Below, piece after piece: positions 5,276-5,637 of a stretch of DNA of 5,637 bases. Both the position numbers and the translations under genes were made by a program. The notes beneath the pieces are model-generated. The model saw only the letters and a program-made list of their open reading frames with translations. It was not told where the DNA came from and searched no databases. Each line of letters opens with the position of its first letter. The stretch's first letter is position 1. Source of the DNA: Desulfatitalea sp. (GTDB lineage Bacteria > Desulfobacterota > Desulfobacteria > Desulfobacterales > Desulfosarcinaceae); assembly GCA_013041835.1 (NCBI GenBank), contig JABDRH010000236.1:1-5637 (forward strand), given 5' to 3'.

Positions 5276-5637
5276 TTACTCCAAACGGTGACCATAAAAA
5301 CGGTCTGCTTCCTGTGTGATGCGCATCAATTCAGTTTCTAGGATTTTGGTGTGCTGGTTCAGTCGCACCTCATCGAGCTGCGCGGGTACCTGCAGCGGTC
5401 GGCCGTAAATCATCAGACAATCCGTGCCAGGATGGGGAATAAGGAAACGGTCCCAACTGTTTAACAGGATCCGCCGCTGTGCGCTATACGTCACTGGGAT
5501 AATTGGATATCCGGTTTTCTGAGCCAGATACACCACACCCGGCTGGACGATGTGACGCGGACCCTGTGGGCCGTCTGGAACGACCCCCCCGCATCGCCGG
5601 CCGCGTTTCATCTCCTTGATCATTCGAACGATGGCTC
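5276..5637 (-). CDS. DUF374-family lysophospholipid acyltransferase, start beyond the window
   Basis: The frame stays open to the right edge (residues AIVR precede the internal ATG at 5623), so the visible 119 residues are only the C-terminal part of a protein usually about twice as long. The diagnostic segment is VVPDGPQGPR, followed by VQPGVVYLAQKTGYPIIPV and SWDRFLIPHP, all characteristic of DUF374 proteins related to the LpxL/PlsC acyltransferase superfamily. The catalytic HX4D motif of the superfamily would lie off the edge. Family members are thought to acylate lipids at the inner membrane, often near lipid A/Kdo genes. The TAA stop overlaps the region supplying the GGAG ribosome site of the next gene (GT2), which begins 8 bases later, indicating an operon. 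Substrate unknown. Confidence 0.9.
   Translation of the reverse strand, partial: AIVRMIKEMKRGRRCGGVVPDGPQGPRHIVQPGVVYLAQKTGYPIIPVTYSAQRRILLNSWDRFLIPHPGTDCLMIYGRPLQVPAQLDEVRLNQHTKILETELMRITQEADRFYGHRLE

Overview
The window most resembles a Gram-negative bacterium of the Desulfobacterota (former Deltaproteobacteria). This is inferred from gene content: a sigma-54 type promoter, a GEMM-I riboswitch ahead of a secreted fibronectin-III/calcium-repeat protein with a C-terminal anchor, a PilS/NtrB-like sensor kinase, and a DUF374 acyltransferase next to a dolichyl-phosphate-sugar-synthase-like GT2. No rRNA, tRNA or marker gene settles the taxonomy.

Layout. Bases 1-797 (+) hold the C-terminal part of a membrane histidine kinase whose start lies off the left edge. 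It is followed after 25 bases by a complete GT39-type integral membrane glycosyltransferase (823-2409, +). Bases 2410-2785 are non-coding but dense in regulation. They carry a candidate sigma-54 promoter (2574-2590, predicted start near 2600), a c-di-GMP GEMM-I aptamer (about 2636-2728), and a 12-bp hairpin (2734-2784) that buries the Shine-Dalgarno sequence of the next gene. That gene (2786-4402, +) encodes a 538-residue secreted protein with a signal peptide, two Fn3-like domains, aspartate-rich calcium-binding repeats, a choice-of-anchor-U-like domain and a Cys-Phe-Ile plus transmembrane plus basic C-terminus. Bases 4403-4529 separate convergent genes and hold three hairpins, one with an 18-bp stem. 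On the minus strand a DUF374 lysophospholipid acyltransferase (5276-5637, start off the right edge) precedes a GT2 glycosyltransferase (4530-5267) with an 8-base gap, so the two are probably co-transcribed.

How it fits together. The strongest story is the central one: a surface or matrix protein apparently gated twice. Transcription would depend on sigma-54 and an unidentified enhancer-binding protein. Translation would depend on c-di-GMP acting through an aptamer and a ribosome-site-masking stem. Both fit a sessile/motile or biofilm switch. The GT39 and GT2 enzymes belong to families that respectively use and make polyprenyl-phosphate sugars, so they could act in one envelope-glycan pathway, but they lie on opposite strands and that link is only inference.
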